A stretch of DNA of 64,000 bases, taken from the NCBI GenBank assembly GCA_964464175.1, contig CAYXFD010000001.1, positions 258,090 through 322,089 of the forward strand. The letters are read 5' to 3'. Both the position numbers and the translations under genes were made by a program. Under the pieces are notes generated by a model. It searched no databases. It had not been told where the DNA came from and worked only from the letters and a program-made list of their open reading frames with translations. Source of the stretch: CAYXFD01 sp964464175. GTDB taxonomy: Bacteria; Cloacimonadota; Cloacimonadia; Cloacimonadales; JAJBBL01. Below are positions 55,670-64,000 of the stretch, one piece after another. How positions within the stretch are numbered: position 1 is the first letter of the stretch; each line of letters starts with the position of its first letter.

Positions 55670-56800
55670 CTACGGATTCTCAATTCTATCCAGAATTTGC
55701 AGAAATTCTTCCTGCACATCTGTTTTCCCGAGCCGGTAAGCAGATAAGATAACAAACTGCACTGCTTCAACCGACTCATTGTTCAAATCGTACCATTTCC
55801 TGGCGTATTCGAACATATCAGCATATTCTTCTTCCTGTTGCAGGGCAGTGAGCAGAAATAACAGAATTTCCTCATCTTCGGGCTCCAGAACGAGCGATTG
55901 TTTGAATAACTCGGCAGCTTTGGCAAATCGCTTGCTTTCAAAAGCGGTAAAACCGGCATTAACTATAGCATCATTAAACTGGTTATCTAACTCGAATGCC
56001 TTTTCAAAAGCCTCGATCGCCTCATCTGTCTTATCATCCATGTCCCTGTAAACCAAACCCATGTAATAATAATAATCGGGATTATCAGGTTCGATCTCAG
56101 CAGCTTCCTGATACCATTTTACCGCTTCCGGAAAATTCTGCTGATTAACATGGTAAAGTGCTAAATTCTGGCGGGAAACAGTGTCATTCTTATCAATACC
56201 TGCAATTTTTTCGAAATAACCGGCAGCGGTATCAAATTCTTCTTTCTCCTGGTATATGGAGGCTATCATAATATAGACATTCGTACTGTCCGGGGTAAGC
56301 TCCGAAAGGTTATTGAAAAGATCTAATGCTTCCTGTATCTGCTGGTTGGAGAATTTCTCCTGACCTACTTTGAATAATCTTGCCCAGGCTGCTCTTCTTT
56401 TTAACTCTGCATCGTCGGCAAATTCCTTGAATTCAGGAAAACTTCCTTTCCCACTGATCTCTTCATAAGCAGCAATAGCTTGTTCATAATGAAGAAAAGC
56501 ATCGGTATAATACTTTTCTGCCTGAGCAGGCTGCTGTTCTGCATAGTAGAAATAGATATCCCCGGTTTTTTTAAGAGCTTCGATATGTTTTGGACTATCT
56601 GCAATGACTTCCAGATATCTTTCCAGGGCTAAATCATACTCTTCGTAGTTCATATAGGTATTACCGGAGCGCATATTAACCCGTGCCTGTCCTGCCAATC
56701 TCTGGCTTTCGGGTAAAGACCCTCCTGCGCTGCAGCCGGTTAAGATTATAAGTCCCAAAATTAAAGCTGCCAAGCAGGCATTAAATTGTCTCAGCTTCAT
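55670..56800 (-). CDS. TPR-repeat lipoprotein
   Basis: A 376-residue lipoprotein: a signal peptide with the lipobox LTGCSAGG (Cys at about residue 23), then about nine tetratricopeptide repeats (LALERYLEVIADSPKH, AVKWYQEAAEIEPDNPDYYYYMG, EAIEAFEKAFELD, AAELFKQSLVLEPED). Likely a scaffold in the cell envelope, outer-membrane anchored; partners are not visible. The gene is separate from the nuclease operon upstream by 190 bases. Confidence 0.88.
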   Translation of the reverse strand: MKLRQFNACLAALILGLIILTGCSAGGSLPESQRLAGQARVNMRSGNTYMNYEEYDLALERYLEVIADSPKHIEALKKTGDIYFYYAEQQPAQAEKYYTDAFLHYEQAIAAYEEISGKGSFPEFKEFADDAELKRRAAWARLFKVGQEKFSNQQIQEALDLFNNLSELTPDSTNVYIMIASIYQEKEEFDTAAGYFEKIAGIDKNDTVSRQNLALYHVNQQNFPEAVKWYQEAAEIEPDNPDYYYYMGLVYRDMDDKTDEAIEAFEKAFELDNQFNDAIVNAGFTAFESKRFAKAAELFKQSLVLEPEDEEILLFLLTALQQEEEYADMFEYARKWYDLNNESVEAVQFVILSAYRLGKTDVQEEFLQILDRIENP

Positions 56801-56990
56801 AGTTTACCTCCAATCCATGATTATCTGACTAAGATTTTAAAGACTTTTAGTAAGTGCATTTCAGTCAAGTATTTTATCTGACAGTAATGAGGGCAACACT
56901 CATCAGGAGCGAGTTTTTTCTCTCATATCCGGAAAAGGGAATAGCACTATCCGGACAGGAAAAAATGTACTGCCCGCATTCTTTTCTCTC

Positions 56991-59900
56991 TCAGATCCTG
57001 ACCTCTATATATTCCGTAGCGATGTGATAATTCCCTTCCTGCACGCGCGGCATATCTTCAATGATCCTTTTATATCTGGCAAGCTGGTCTTTCTCATTGA
57101 CAGAACCGGTCTTGTAGTCCACCAGCAAGATCCTTTTCTCATTCTCATCTATCATCATCCTGTCTATTCTCTGTTCTCTCCCGTATTTATCGAAAACAGT
57201 CTTCTCCGTGAGGATCAGACTCCACTTCCGGTCAAAAAGTGTTTTGTTTTCATCGATAAAGAGATTCAGTTTGGCAATTGCTTCTCTGATTGCTCTTTCC
57301 GGGATGCGATTTCCATACTTTGCCAGGGTTCTTTTCCGGGCGTAGCTCTTTTCCCGTCCTTCGCCATATTTTATCAGGGAGAGATAATAATGGGCTAAAT
57401 CACCGTAGAGGCTTTGCTTGTTTTCCAGATAAACTCTGCGGAAATTATGATACAGGTCTTCCTTGTCTTCAGGCTGTTTTCTGAAATCCTTTCTCAGCAT
57501 CTTCAGCAGATTGCCAATATCTTTCGTTCTGATCTCTTCCCGATTCAGGCTTTCTTCCTTGAAGAGAGGTATTTCTCCAATCTCTTGTATTACCGGATTT
57601 GTGGCAAATTCCCCGTTTTCCCTCATTTGGAGAGAGTCGGGTTCCAGATAGTTGATGATGCTTTTCAGGAATAGTTTCTTGATATTGAGTCTCCCCTTTT
57701 CCAGATCATCTTTGGAAGGTTCGGCAGCGGCGAACATACCCTCCTTGTTCTCATAAGCCAGAAAGAGGAAGATATTTGCTTTTGCCCTGGTCAGAGCTAC
57801 ATAGATATTGTTCATCTCTTCAAGCAGTTCCTTGTCATCCTGACTGACCTGCAAAGGGTAGTTCATATACTTGAGCAGAGCCGAATAATTATAGCTGATC
57901 CGGAATTCCTCCGGTTCGGTAAAGCTCTCATTGAAGCGGTAGAGATAAATCAGTCTGCCCTGATCCTGTCCACCTCTGCCGCTAACATTGTAAAACATGA
58001 AGACGTTGTCGAATTCCAGTCCTTTGGCTTTATGCACGGTCATTAGCTGCAAAGAATCTATATTGTCGATATTCGCCTGCCGAAAGTCTTCATTTTTTTC
58101 ATTATCGGCAAGAAAGCGGAGCAGTCCGGACAGGTTCTTCCGGTAGTCACTCCTGTTCTGAGCCTGGAACTGACTGACGGTTTCCAGAAAGAGGTGCAGA
58201 TTCTTGACGTTATGCTCTTCTGGGAAATGACCGGTAATATTGAACTCTTTGATGATCATAGCCGTCAGTTCGACCGGATCGCTGTCTGGAGCAAGTTCGA
58301 GGAGTTTAACTGTCTTTCTCAGGATTTCACTGGTTCCGCATCTCTCTTTCAGAAGGGTCAGAAAATCGTTTTCTCCCATCTCAGCTAACCGGTGTGTCTC
58401 TTCATAGAGGAGAGCTGCTTGCTTCAACTCCGCTGCCGGAAGGAGAGCGACATCAGATCTGAGAAATCTCAGAAGATGGAGAACATCTTTCTCTGCGAGA
58501 TAGCGGAGAAAATGGATTACCGGTTTTATTGACTGATGTTCCAGAAAGGAGAAAGAAGATTCCAGAAAGTATCCGATCCCATTCTCTTCCAAAACTTCGG
58601 CAATTCCTTTCAGTTCTCTGTTATCCCGGGCTAAGACCACACTCTTTGCCGGATCGATCTTTCCCTCAGCAAAAAGAGGTTTGATGACCGTCTCCACAAA
58701 TTTCTGAAATGGTCCGGAGTCATCTTCACTATTCTCATCAATGACCTTGCTGCTGGTATTCAGAAAATAAAAGCCGAGAAATCCCTCTTCCGATTCGGAG
58801 TGGGAAGCGATATCCCCGGCATAGAACCAGTCCAGAGAACAGGCTTGCAGCTCTTGCGAAACGGCGGCAAAGAGACGGTTGATAAAGTTTGTAATGAAGC
58901 GGGAGCTCCGGTAAGTCGTATTCAGAGAAGCAGCGTCTTCTGTCTGCAGGATCCGGGGCATGTTCAAAAGCAGTTCCCTCTCACCGTTCCGCCAGCCGTA
59001 GATAGACTGTTTTTCATCACCGACCACGATTACTCCGCCGTATTCTTTACTGCCCGAGCCGCTGATGATTTCACTGATAATGGGGAAGAGGAGCTTATGC
59101 TGAATGATCCCGGTGTCCTGAAACTCGTCTATCAGCATGAATCTCGTCCGGGCTGAAAGATATTCATAGAAACGGTTGGAGACCGAATCATTGAGCGGAT
59201 CAATGAGGGAGAGTTCCGGATCATAAAGATAACGGAAGGTGTAATAGGCGATATCGGAGTAGGTAAAGATCTTGTCCCGCATTTTCAGGCGGTCATATTC
59301 CTCCAGGATATGATCGGCAAGGAGCAGTATTTCCCTCTCTTCAGTGAGCAGGTATCTATGAAAGATATACCCGCAGAAACTTTGCTGAGCCCGGAGGGCA
59401 GAATCTTCCAGCGAAGCTTTCAGATCTTTGTCTTTGATCCCGTTTTTACTCCAGAACCGGAAGCTTTTCGAGAACTCTTTCCAGTTTCTTGCCAGAAAAG
59501 ACTCCTGGCTGAACAGGTGCCTGATATCATTGAGAAAGGTGCGGCAGTCCTTGTCGGAGACGATTTTCCGGTAACCCGAGAGAAAGCATTTAGCGGCAGG
59601 CTGGTCATTCATTCCCGCACTCCGCAGGTAATCACTCAATTCAGCACAGATAATGTCAGCCTCCTGCTGAAAGTGTGTTAAATAATCAGCAGCAGCCTCG
59701 TCGTTTGCCTTTAACCCTTCCTCTCCTGTTATTTCCGGATTCTCTTTTCCGCTCCGGATCTTCTCCTTTATCAGATGGAGCAGCCAGCGGTTTTCCAGAA
59801 GAGAGAGGATAAGCCGGTCATACTGTTCTATTGTGTTTTTTCCGGCAGTCCGGAAGATCCTGATAAAAGCTTCCGAATCCTTGCTGTCCCGGAAGATATG

Positions 59901-60356
59901 GTTATAAAGGTCGGGGAGATACTGAGTGTTTATCTCATTATCGATGCGGAAATCGCTGATCCCGGTATAAGGGGCAATAACTGCCTTGAATATGCCGTGC
60001 ACGAAAGAGTCGATCGTGCTTATCTGGAGTCTGTGTTTATTGACCAGCATCTGTTCATAGACAGTTTTCAGATACTGCAGGTCTTTCTCCTCTACCAGAG
60101 TTCCGAAGAGAGTGCTCAGGTTTTCCTGCAGGATCTTCCCTTCTTCGTTACCGCTCAGGAGATTATTGAGATGCTTGAAGATGGCGGAACGGATCTCGGC
60201 AGTTGCCTTACGGGTAAAGGTGATCACCAGTATCTCTTCAAATCCGATACCATGGTTCCGGTATTGCAGGAGCAGATTGATAAATTCCAGAGAGAGCCGG
60301 TAGGTTTTTCCGGTTCCGGCACTTGCCGTGATGACTTTTCTGAGCGGAACTCCCAT
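56991..60356 (-). CDS. addA: AddA/RecB-like UvrD-type helicase-nuclease
   Basis: An 1121-residue helicase/nuclease for double-strand-break resection. Superfamily 1 motifs in order: Walker A TASAGTGKTY, motif II IDEFQDTG, motif III VGDEKQSIYGWRNG, motif V VHKAKGLEFDN, motif VI ALTRAKANI. The C-terminal PD-(D/E)xK nuclease reads LLVDYKTGS. Length and domain order match AddA. The ATG overlaps the stop of addB by one base (TAATG), so the two are translated together. Together they should process broken ends to load RecA. Confidence 0.9.
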   Translation of the reverse strand: MGVPLRKVITASAGTGKTYRLSLEFINLLLQYRNHGIGFEEILVITFTRKATAEIRSAIFKHLNNLLSGNEEGKILQENLSTLFGTLVEEKDLQYLKTVYEQMLVNKHRLQISTIDSFVHGIFKAVIAPYTGISDFRIDNEINTQYLPDLYNHIFRDSKDSEAFIRIFRTAGKNTIEQYDRLILSLLENRWLLHLIKEKIRSGKENPEITGEEGLKANDEAAADYLTHFQQEADIICAELSDYLRSAGMNDQPAAKCFLSGYRKIVSDKDCRTFLNDIRHLFSQESFLARNWKEFSKSFRFWSKNGIKDKDLKASLEDSALRAQQSFCGYIFHRYLLTEEREILLLADHILEEYDRLKMRDKIFTYSDIAYYTFRYLYDPELSLIDPLNDSVSNRFYEYLSARTRFMLIDEFQDTGIIQHKLLFPIISEIISGSGSKEYGGVIVVGDEKQSIYGWRNGERELLLNMPRILQTEDAASLNTTYRSSRFITNFINRLFAAVSQELQACSLDWFYAGDIASHSESEEGFLGFYFLNTSSKVIDENSEDDSGPFQKFVETVIKPLFAEGKIDPAKSVVLARDNRELKGIAEVLEENGIGYFLESSFSFLEHQSIKPVIHFLRYLAEKDVLHLLRFLRSDVALLPAAELKQAALLYEETHRLAEMGENDFLTLLKERCGTSEILRKTVKLLELAPDSDPVELTAMIIKEFNITGHFPEEHNVKNLHLFLETVSQFQAQNRSDYRKNLSGLLRFLADNEKNEDFRQANIDNIDSLQLMTVHKAKGLEFDNVFMFYNVSGRGGQDQGRLIYLYRFNESFTEPEEFRISYNYSALLKYMNYPLQVSQDDKELLEEMNNIYVALTRAKANIFLFLAYENKEGMFAAAEPSKDDLEKGRLNIKKLFLKSIINYLEPDSLQMRENGEFATNPVIQEIGEIPLFKEESLNREEIRTKDIGNLLKMLRKDFRKQPEDKEDLYHNFRRVYLENKQSLYGDLAHYYLSLIKYGEGREKSYARKRTLAKYGNRIPERAIREAIAKLNLFIDENKTLFDRKWSLILTEKTVFDKYGREQRIDRMMIDENEKRILLVDYKTGSVNEKDQLARYKRIIEDMPRVQEGNYHIATEYIEVRI

Positions 60357-63334
60357 TATTCACCTCCCCGGCAGTATTGCAGTTTTTCAGCAGATAGATA
60401 CTTTCTGAGCAGATCAAGTCTCACTATCTCCGGAAAGAGAAAGAAGACCGGTTTAGGACCTGATCCGGCCCAGCCGTTATGAGTGATTGTCTCCAGCAGG
60501 CTGACGAGTTCCTTCAGGAAATCTTCGGTCTTTTCCGCTTTGTCTTTTTTCGGCAGCAGGGAAGAGAACTCTTTCAGTGAATGTTCACTCAGGGAGTAGA
60601 TATATGACGAGATTCCTCCCCGTTCGTAGATAGATTCTTTTAGCGGAGGGAGCGGCTTTCCCGGTTCGGAGAAGAGATAATGATAGATCAGCTCGTAGAT
60701 CAGCAGCTGAGTCATCAGATCCTTCGGTCTGTTCAGTTTTCCGGTCTTGTAGTCAACGATAGTCTTGAAGATCTCCTTTCCTTTTTCATCCTGTTCGGAG
60801 ATGATCAAATCCGCCCGCCCTCTCAGATAGACATCAAAACCGGGATCTGTTTCCTCAGTGTCCGCAAGCTGCCGTAAAAGAGGTAGTCTGCCTTCTGATG
60901 CCGGAAACTCCGAAAAGAAGCGGAGATAAGATGCGTTGTGACTGACCATCTTCTCCAGCCGGGTAAAGAAATTCACTATTCCCTCTTCCACGATAGGGAG
61001 AAATACCTCTTTGAAGTATTGATAATTATAGGTATGCGGAATCCTGAAATAGAGGTCTTCGGAGTTCAGGACATTATCCCTGTCCTTGTCCAGTATTCCT
61101 CCGACCTGTGCCGGCAGCTCCTTCAGGTAACAGGCAGTATCTCCCTTCTCCGGTTTCGGGAGTATCTGCCAGACCCTGTTGATTATCTGGTGAGCTATTG
61201 TTCCGGTAAGGAGGGGAGAAAAGGGTCTATGTTCATATTCCTCATTTATCCGGCAGATATTCTTCAGATAGTAGGAAAAAGGTGAATCCTTCAGCAGGGA
61301 ATAGGAAGAGTAGCTCAGCTTCAGGTATCTCTTTTTCAGATCCTGATCCTGTTCGTAGGGGAGCGAATAAAAGGCGGGGTCCTGCAGGACCTTCCTGTCT
61401 GCAAGATAACTGCTCTCCGGCTTTACCCCCTGACGGTAGAAATCGGCATAACCCTCATCACTTATCTCCGTTTCGGTAATACTTATCTCTTTCTCCTTTC
61501 CGAGAATGAGCTTCAGCTCCTCGATAAAAGAACTTATCTCGGTGTTCCGGGTCGTATTCCTCTGAGCGAAGAGATATACCCTCCGGGAACTGAGCAGCAG
61601 CCGGAAAAAGTAGTATTTCTCCCGGTTTCTGATATCTTCGTAAGTCTTCAGTCCCAGTTTCTGACGTTGCGCCTCAGTGAAAAGAAAAGGGGTGACCCTT
61701 GCTCGGGGCAGAATACCTTCCGTAACGTTCAGAACTGCACATTCCTCGCAGCTCAGATTACGGCTGTCTGCCGGAGAACTGATATCTCTGCGGTTCTGCT
61801 CCCCTTCATAAAACCATTTGCACCTTTTCGGGCGGAGATAGAGAAGAAGCAATTGCAGGATACCGCTGACCACCGTAAACCGGTTCGTCTTTCTCCCCTC
61901 CTGCCAGAATTTCCCGTTATCGATTATTCGCAGCTCTTCGATATGAGAAAAATCGGCAAGTGCCGTGTAGAAAGTCTCGGGAATATCACTGAATTTCCGC
62001 TCATTATCGGTAAGGAGTCTGTTCAGAGCAATTCCCCCTTCTCTGTCAATGAGGGAGACAAAGGAACCGATGGAAGCTATCCCCTCCAGCTGGGCGAGTA
62101 AATCACGGATCTTTTCCAGACAACCCTTCAGGATCTTTATCTCTCCGGCACCTTTTCTTGTCCGGCTGAAATCGAAGAACTTCAGCCCGGTGTCGAAATA
62201 GCGGATATTCTGCCGCAGATATTCATCCAGCAGGGAGAGGATAATTTCCCTGTTTTCCCTCTCCGGTTCGAAATAGGAGAAGAATATCTCCTCCGCAAGG
62301 ATCTCCTTCAGGGTGATAAGCGGGATCAATTCCCTCCTCTTTCCCGGCTCGGTAAAGATACTCTCCAGCAGTTCCGCTAAACAGAAGAGAAAAACAGAGA
62401 TACTGCAGTTCAGCATCGGCTCTTTATCCACACCCCGGAAAGCGGTCGGTGACAGGAAACAGGGATAGGAAGTCTGATAGAACCTGCTGTCGAATATCTC
62501 GTGCAGTTCCGGTTTCTCATTCAGAAGCTCCAGCAGTTTCCGGTAGAGCGAGAAATCATTCTGAGCGATGTATATCTCTACCGCTTCTGTCTTCCGCTCT
62601 TTGGGGTCAAAGACCGGGAAAGAACGGCTTTCCTTCAGCCTGTTTTCCTTCTCGTCCACGTAAGCTTCCGGAAGCTGATAACAGACCGTTACTCCGAATC
62701 CTCTTTCCTCAAGAGACCGGAGCAGTCTGTTCTCCAGCTTCGTGTAATAGTGCTGATTGACAAAGATGAAGTGCTCATACCCTTCATAATATTCAAAGGT
62801 CAGATTCCCGTCCCGGTAAAGGAATATTCTGTCGGTCAGTGAGTTTTCCCTCTCGTCGTTCAGAAAGTTCAGATAATTCTGCCGGATAGTTAGCATCGAT
62901 CCGTATAGTCCTGTCTGCCAGTCGAGCAGTTCCTCCCCGGATGCGGAAAAGGTAGCGAGACACCCCTCCGGTTCGATCTCTTCTTCCGAAAACTCTTCCC
63001 AGAAGGAGAAGAAGTCAGCGGCAAAACCTATGAACTGCAAGTAGTTCTCTATCTTCAGTTCCTTCTTCTGCCCGGCAGTGAGGGAGTGATAGAGAGCGAT
63101 GTTACGCCTCTCTTCCCGCAGCAGAGCAGCTTCTGTCACAAACAGGGACTCTTTGAACTCCTCCATCGTCCGGAACAGATTATCCGAAAAGCCCCGCATC
63201 TCCTGAAAGCAGCGGATACCCTCTTTCTTCGACCGTTTGCTGGGAAAGACAAATACCGATTTCTCTGCCGGAAACTTCTTTAGAATCTTTTCGGTCAGGT
63301 TATCGGCATATTTAAAAAAAAGGTGTTTGCTCAT
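60356..63334 (-). CDS. addB: AddB-like helicase/nuclease partner
   Basis: A 992-residue partner of AddA with a C-terminal PD-(D/E)xK nuclease (TIVDYKTGKLNRP). The N-terminal part (FVFPSKRSKKEG) has no Walker A motif that I can see, and the cysteine cluster after the nuclease that holds an iron-sulfur cluster in Bacillus AddB is missing (only one late Cys, QYCRGG). It resembles the inactivated-helicase partner in FCB bacteria. It starts at ATG 63334 with GGAAGGAT upstream and is the first gene of the operon. Confidence 0.85.
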   Translation of the reverse strand: MSKHLFFKYADNLTEKILKKFPAEKSVFVFPSKRSKKEGIRCFQEMRGFSDNLFRTMEEFKESLFVTEAALLREERRNIALYHSLTAGQKKELKIENYLQFIGFAADFFSFWEEFSEEEIEPEGCLATFSASGEELLDWQTGLYGSMLTIRQNYLNFLNDERENSLTDRIFLYRDGNLTFEYYEGYEHFIFVNQHYYTKLENRLLRSLEERGFGVTVCYQLPEAYVDEKENRLKESRSFPVFDPKERKTEAVEIYIAQNDFSLYRKLLELLNEKPELHEIFDSRFYQTSYPCFLSPTAFRGVDKEPMLNCSISVFLFCLAELLESIFTEPGKRRELIPLITLKEILAEEIFFSYFEPERENREIILSLLDEYLRQNIRYFDTGLKFFDFSRTRKGAGEIKILKGCLEKIRDLLAQLEGIASIGSFVSLIDREGGIALNRLLTDNERKFSDIPETFYTALADFSHIEELRIIDNGKFWQEGRKTNRFTVVSGILQLLLLYLRPKRCKWFYEGEQNRRDISSPADSRNLSCEECAVLNVTEGILPRARVTPFLFTEAQRQKLGLKTYEDIRNREKYYFFRLLLSSRRVYLFAQRNTTRNTEISSFIEELKLILGKEKEISITETEISDEGYADFYRQGVKPESSYLADRKVLQDPAFYSLPYEQDQDLKKRYLKLSYSSYSLLKDSPFSYYLKNICRINEEYEHRPFSPLLTGTIAHQIINRVWQILPKPEKGDTACYLKELPAQVGGILDKDRDNVLNSEDLYFRIPHTYNYQYFKEVFLPIVEEGIVNFFTRLEKMVSHNASYLRFFSEFPASEGRLPLLRQLADTEETDPGFDVYLRGRADLIISEQDEKGKEIFKTIVDYKTGKLNRPKDLMTQLLIYELIYHYLFSEPGKPLPPLKESIYERGGISSYIYSLSEHSLKEFSSLLPKKDKAEKTEDFLKELVSLLETITHNGWAGSGPKPVFFLFPEIVRLDLLRKYLSAEKLQYCRGGE

Positions 63335-63600
63335 AATCCTTCTTCCTCAAAATAATCCTGCCCCCTCTTCTTTTCTCCCGGACGGTTTCTTACTGCTGCC
63401 GCATTGCCGGACATAGAAGAGAGCGGTAAGGTTACTACATATTATATTCCTGACCTGACTGACAAGAAAAAAGTCTTCTTTCTTCCCTTCCTCCCCGGAA
63501 AGCCTGTTTAGATTTTGCTCTCATATATATAGGCATTACTCAGTAAAGTCATATTATGAGCGCTTGTAATACCGGAATGTCCGGAATATTTTCTGTCAAA
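63335..63600. other. Intergenic region before addB
   Basis: No gene or clear promoter was found in these 266 bases. TTCCTGACCTGAC near 63448 resembles an arm of the 23381 inverted repeat. The palindrome-rich repeat region follows. Confidence 0.4.
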
Positions 63601-64000
63601 ATATCCGCTTTTTTAGGTGTGGCGAACTACCAGCCACCTTCCTGCTATCCATCCGAAGGTTTTTTTGGGGCGGTTCACGAACCACCCACTCCTTGCTAAT
63701 CCTTCCGCAGGCTTTTGATTCTTATTGTAGAACAAGTTGCTAACTTGTTCCCCGCAATTTCCCAAATTGCGGTACATTTTCCTGCTCTGCTGCCGGTGGA
63801 CTTGCTGCGCCTTCCGCAGGCTTTTCATTCTTTTTGTAGAACAAGTTGCCAACTTGTTCCCCGCAATTTACCAAATTGCGGTACATTTTCCTGCTCTGCT
63901 GCCGGTGGACTTGCTGCGCCTGTCTCTGTCTTTTTTTAATCGTACCCGGAGCTTCCAGCTCTCAGCTTGTTGACAAAGTACCCTCGCTACAAAAATAGTA
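63601..64000. repeat. Palindrome-rich tandem repeat (109-base unit, two copies)
   Basis: Two copies of a 109-base unit lie at 63701-63809 and 63810-63918, with about four mismatches. Each holds perfect inverted repeats: GAACAAGTT-N3-AACTTGTTC (63730-63750), CCGCAATTT-N3-AAATTGCGG (63752-63772) and CTGCG/CGCAG across the unit junction. Upstream (63610-63690) are further small palindromes (GGTTCACGAACC and TGGC...GCCA). Open frames here are by-products of the repeats. A mosaic repeat element, not coding. Confidence 0.75.

Noticed and set aside
59775..60482. 235-codon plus-strand open frame inside addA/addB
   Set aside because: It lies opposite two well-supported genes whose protein motifs are intact, so it is a shadow frame.
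63701..63918. CRISPR array
   Set aside because: Only two near-identical 109-base units lie head to tail, without unique spacers and without cas genes.
63613..63973. Short coding genes in the repeat region
   Set aside because: Both strands give open frames because of the repeats; no ribosome-binding site and no family resemblance.

Overview
The window looks like a chromosomal piece from an anaerobic, amino-acid-fermenting, diderm bacterium of the FCB group. Candidatus Cloacimonadota is my best guess, by inference rather than by any marker search. The reasons are: two large secreted proteins ending in the 'YPNPFNP...' type C-terminal sorting/FlgD-like domain; receiver/PPDK_N ATP-grasp proteins and a DUF2723 protein of the kind common in that group; an oxygen-defence operon typical of strict anaerobes (desulfoferrodoxin, rubrerythrin, rubredoxin, flavodiiron protein, ferritin); and glutamate semialdehyde dehydrogenase plus glutamate dehydrogenase. 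There is no phage, transposase, plasmid gene or CRISPR array.

Layout. 1-10 kb: a 5'-truncated DHH/CBS/CCA-transferase fusion, pruA with a divergent TetR regulator, a DUF697 membrane protein, an M55 D-aminopeptidase, Maf, a YtcJ-type amidohydrolase and a conserved unknown. 10-23 kb, mostly minus strand: a small twin-cysteine-cluster protein, an NtrC-type regulator with its cytoplasmic histidine kinase, gdhA, two tandem receiver-like/ATP-grasp proteins, and D-Ala-D-Ala ligase. 23-33 kb: a ClC channel, an ArsR-SdpI-secreted hydrolase operon, a ROK kinase, and a large hybrid histidine kinase whose phospho-accepting His reads as Tyr. 33-43 kb: lepB-hemW plus a secreted protein of the family often mislabelled 'asparagine synthetase B', then two secreted proteins (a choice-of-anchor/FN3 protein and a subtilase) with matching C-terminal sorting domains. 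43-47 kb, minus strand: mutM-fprA-ferritin-desulfoferrodoxin-rubrerythrin-rubredoxin in series, ending in a terminator, followed by a separate ferritin-like protein. 47-64 kb, minus strand: a DUF2723/TPR membrane protein, a second YtcJ-type amidohydrolase, tig-clpP-clpX, tRNA-Leu(UAG), a TPR lipoprotein, an AddB/AddA-type helicase-nuclease pair, and a palindrome-rich tandem repeat.

How the genes fit together. PruA and GdhA form a route from proline/P5C through glutamate to 2-oxoglutarate and ammonia. The oxygen-defence operon pairs superoxide and peroxide reduction, O2/NO reduction and iron storage with repair of oxidised guanine. Tig, ClpP and ClpX form a folding and proteolysis locus, but ClpP has Asn where the catalytic Asp should be. 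AddAB is the expected double-strand-break resection machine. The least explained parts are the two ATP-grasp/receiver-like proteins, the Tyr-substituted hybrid kinase and the twin-cysteine protein.

All calls come from reading the sequence. Family assignments rest on recognised motifs, and no database search was run.
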